The notes under the pieces were generated by a model. The model was not told the origin of the DNA, did not search any database, and saw only the letters and a list, made by a program, of their open reading frames with translations. A program made the position numbers and the translations under genes. From Lithospermum erythrorhizon (lineage: Eukaryota > Streptophyta > Magnoliopsida > Boraginales > Boraginaceae), in assembly GCA_019722365.1 (NCBI GenBank), contig JADFUC010000089.1, positions 1 to 64,000 of the forward strand: a stretch of DNA of 64,000 nucleotides. The letters run 5' to 3'. Positions 62,501-64,000 of this stretch are shown piece by piece; position 1 is the first letter of the stretch, and each line of letters opens with the position of its first letter.

Positions 62501-63682
62501 TGGAAGTCTGAGGGCTTAGAATGTCTCTTAGATTTCAGATCTTGAACATTATCTTGATCATCATCGTCCTTATTAACCCCAAACTTGTCTTCAAAGCGTG
62601 CAAAGCCCCTCACTGTAGCTTCAAGATGATCCGCCTTTGACTATGCAAAACAAGCATAAGTAATAAGGAATTGTGCAGAAATAAGTTTTTATCTATGTAG
62701 AAGGATCCACCTATCAGCGCTATGAGATGTGTCAGATTACCTTATTCTTAGGAGGAGTTAATTTCATCAACCTCTTCACTATGCGATGTGCAATGCTTCT
62801 AAAAGGCAAGATAATTAAAACCTGTATTACAAGTTGATGTGGAAAAGTTTATAAACATTTGATACAACTAAAAACCACAAAAGATAAATTTGAAACTCAG
62901 GGTAAGTAATTCTCTTTACTGGAAATGGATATTGTCCATAAACCAAACTAATAAAGAGCACATTTCAAAATCAATCACTACTTCTAACTGAGCTAGACTC
63001 TAGTAAACTTGAAACATGCTGATATGGTAACCAACAACAATTATGTTGAAGAACACTCAATTAATTTACCACAAATGATATGCTGCTACTCAAATCTTAA
63101 TCTATGATTAGCTCATTGACGAAGTAAACTATTTCCTACCGGAAGATTAAAACACTAGAATAAATGGACCCAGCAATTGGATATTAAAACAAGAACAGCT
63201 ATGTCAAGTGAATGATCTAAAAGGTAAGAGACTAAAATTAATCCAATTGTCAAGGTTATTTTTCATAAATTCAATGATTGCTCCTAATTTATGTAAAATA
63301 TAAGTACCATAAAGACTCATTAGAGTACCTTGGGATGCATAAACCCCTGGTCGAGGAAGCCATCATTGTTAAGAGTGTCCTCACTTGGACCATCTTGGTG
63401 CTTTCTTAGTTTTTCGCTGTTCTTATTTATGAGATCTTTTGTGCTAAGTATGTGATTCAGCTGCAAAAAAAGTTCTTTATAGAAGAGTCTGCTGATTGAG
63501 ATTTCAATTAACAGAAAAAAAATTATGAATGGATAGGGTGATAGGGAAAACAGAGATTTTAAGTCAAAGCAATCTACATACAGAATGCATAAGGTAAGCA
63601 TCTGCAATCCTTTGATCTTCCTCCAACCCTTTCAGATAAAATGGCTTCTTGTTGTGATGCAGGATATCCCGATAGCTATTGC
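56592..63682 (-). CDS. UTP25: UTP25 (NOF1/DIEXF homologue), SSU processome factor, 3' eighteen exons
   Basis: Exons on the minus strand, 5' to 3': 63682-63582, 63460-63329, 62821-62741, 62640-62444, 61233-61164, 60169-60110, 59964-59926, 59807-59719, 59557-59493, 59198-59152, 58389-58330, 58229-58158, 57669-57640, 57548-57454, 57329-57224, 57081-57019, 56925-56860, 56672-56592 (stop TAA). All junctions are GT-AG and keep frame, giving about 483 residues. The product has the Utp25 signatures 'GLEEDQRIADAYLMHSLNHI', 'PKVLIILPFRSIAHRIVKRL', 'DSDMIIASPLGLIT', 'ILIIDHADVILMQNW', 'MRIRQWYLEGQARFYRQT', 'DISRARDWFFKGERKIMLYS', 'IRGIRNLIIYSLPERKEFYP' and 'RLERIVGSAAARN'. Utp25 is a nucleolar, DEAD-box-like protein of the U3 processome needed for 18S rRNA maturation; the DEAD position here reads D-H-A-D, in keeping with a non-canonical helicase fold. 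The N-terminal part lies beyond the right edge. Confidence 0.95.
61831..62321. mobile_element. Mutator-like MITE in a UTP25 intron, 473 bp with 9-bp TSD
   Basis: The element spans 61840-62312. Perfect direct repeats TAAAACAAA flank it at 61831-61839 and 62313-62321. The left end begins GGGTTAATGG; the reverse complement of the right end begins GGGTGAATGA. Both ends share an imperfect terminal inverted repeat of roughly 80-90 bases, including 'CACCATTCGA' and 'CATGTTTCAAAATGAC'. A 9-bp duplication with long TIRs is the hallmark of Mutator-like elements. There is no transposase ORF. It sits in the 1.2-kb intron between the exons at 62640-62444 and 61233-61164. Confidence 0.85.
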
Positions 63683-64000
63683 CTAGAAAAAGAGATGGGA
63701 TGAATAGATCTATATTGAAGTCAAGCAAGTAGGCTCTCTACTAGAGTAGCAAAATTTTACAATTGTTAAAAGTTCTAAAAGAATGAACTCCTGCCTACTC
63801 AAAAGAAGTAATGACTATAAATAGAACATCAATTTCGTTTCACACTTTCACTAATCATACAATCATGGTAAAAACTTTTCCTATTGATGGAGATAAAGAA
63901 CAAATGAACATCAAAAGTTTGGGAAACAGGTATCTCAAGAATCTCTATGATTTAATCCATTGTATTACATATGGAGAAGAAATGTCTTTGGGTAGATGAA
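63683..64000 (-). other. UTP25 intron reaching the window edge
   Basis: Upstream of the exon at 63682 the minus strand shows a pyrimidine-rich 'CCCATCTCTTTTTCTAG' acceptor. No further exon with matching Utp25 residues could be found before 64000. The plus-strand frame 63811-63999 has no motif and is treated as chance. Confidence 0.6.

Overview
The window is nuclear DNA of a flowering plant, most likely a eudicot. It is AT-rich and spacious, and it is dominated by plant-type retrotransposons of the Tekay/Del, Athila and copia groups plus an L1-type LINE. It holds one clear multi-exon host gene with GT-AG introns and fragments of two plant gene families (P-class PPR and GDPD). No bacterial-style operons, rRNA genes or CRISPR arrays were seen.

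Layout. 0-7.7 kb is a minus-strand Tekay/Del-like Ty3/gypsy element: partial 3' LTR, polypurine tract, decayed interior and a 5' LTR of about 2.4 kb carrying a 30-bp minisatellite. 7.7-13.5 kb is unclassified repeat-like DNA with local repeats. 13.5-17.6 kb holds two more LTRs of the Tekay family, head to head. 17.6-23.1 kb has a diverged direct repeat that looks like an LTR pair. 23.1-34.2 kb is an Athila-like complex: an extra copy of the element's 3' noncoding region, then LTR, gag, protease, RT, partial RNase H, a C-terminal integrase scrap, a GC-rich insert, the 3' noncoding region and the second LTR. 34.2-39.5 kb holds a decayed minus-strand copia fragment (gag and start of integrase). 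39.5-43.7 kb is cleaner low-copy DNA with a SINE-like tRNA head, a tandem duplication and the last exon of a GDPD gene. 43.8-45.4 kb contains a PPR gene fragment. 48.0-51.05 kb is a short copia element with LTRs, PBS, gag, a protease remnant and PPT but no integrase or RT. 53.1-55.5 kb contains a LINE 3' half.

The host gene is UTP25 (plant NOF1; DIEXF/DEF in animals) on the minus strand, 56.6-63.7 kb. I could reconstruct 18 consecutive exons that all keep frame and end at a stop codon. The gene's 5' part lies beyond the right edge. It should act in the nucleolus, in the U3-containing SSU processome that processes 18S rRNA. One of its introns carries a 473-bp Mutator-like MITE with a perfect 9-bp target duplication.

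The quality of the sequence is uneven. Low-copy parts (about 39.5-43.7, 44.8-45.4 and 51-64 kb) read cleanly, while the repeats are full of short indels and odd CpG-rich substitutions. Broken ORFs in the repeats may therefore partly reflect an unpolished assembly and not only decay. I found no convincing undescribed system; the most useful leads are the Athila tandem arrangement, the intronic MULE MITE, the GC-rich ORF inside the Athila element and the uneven error pattern.
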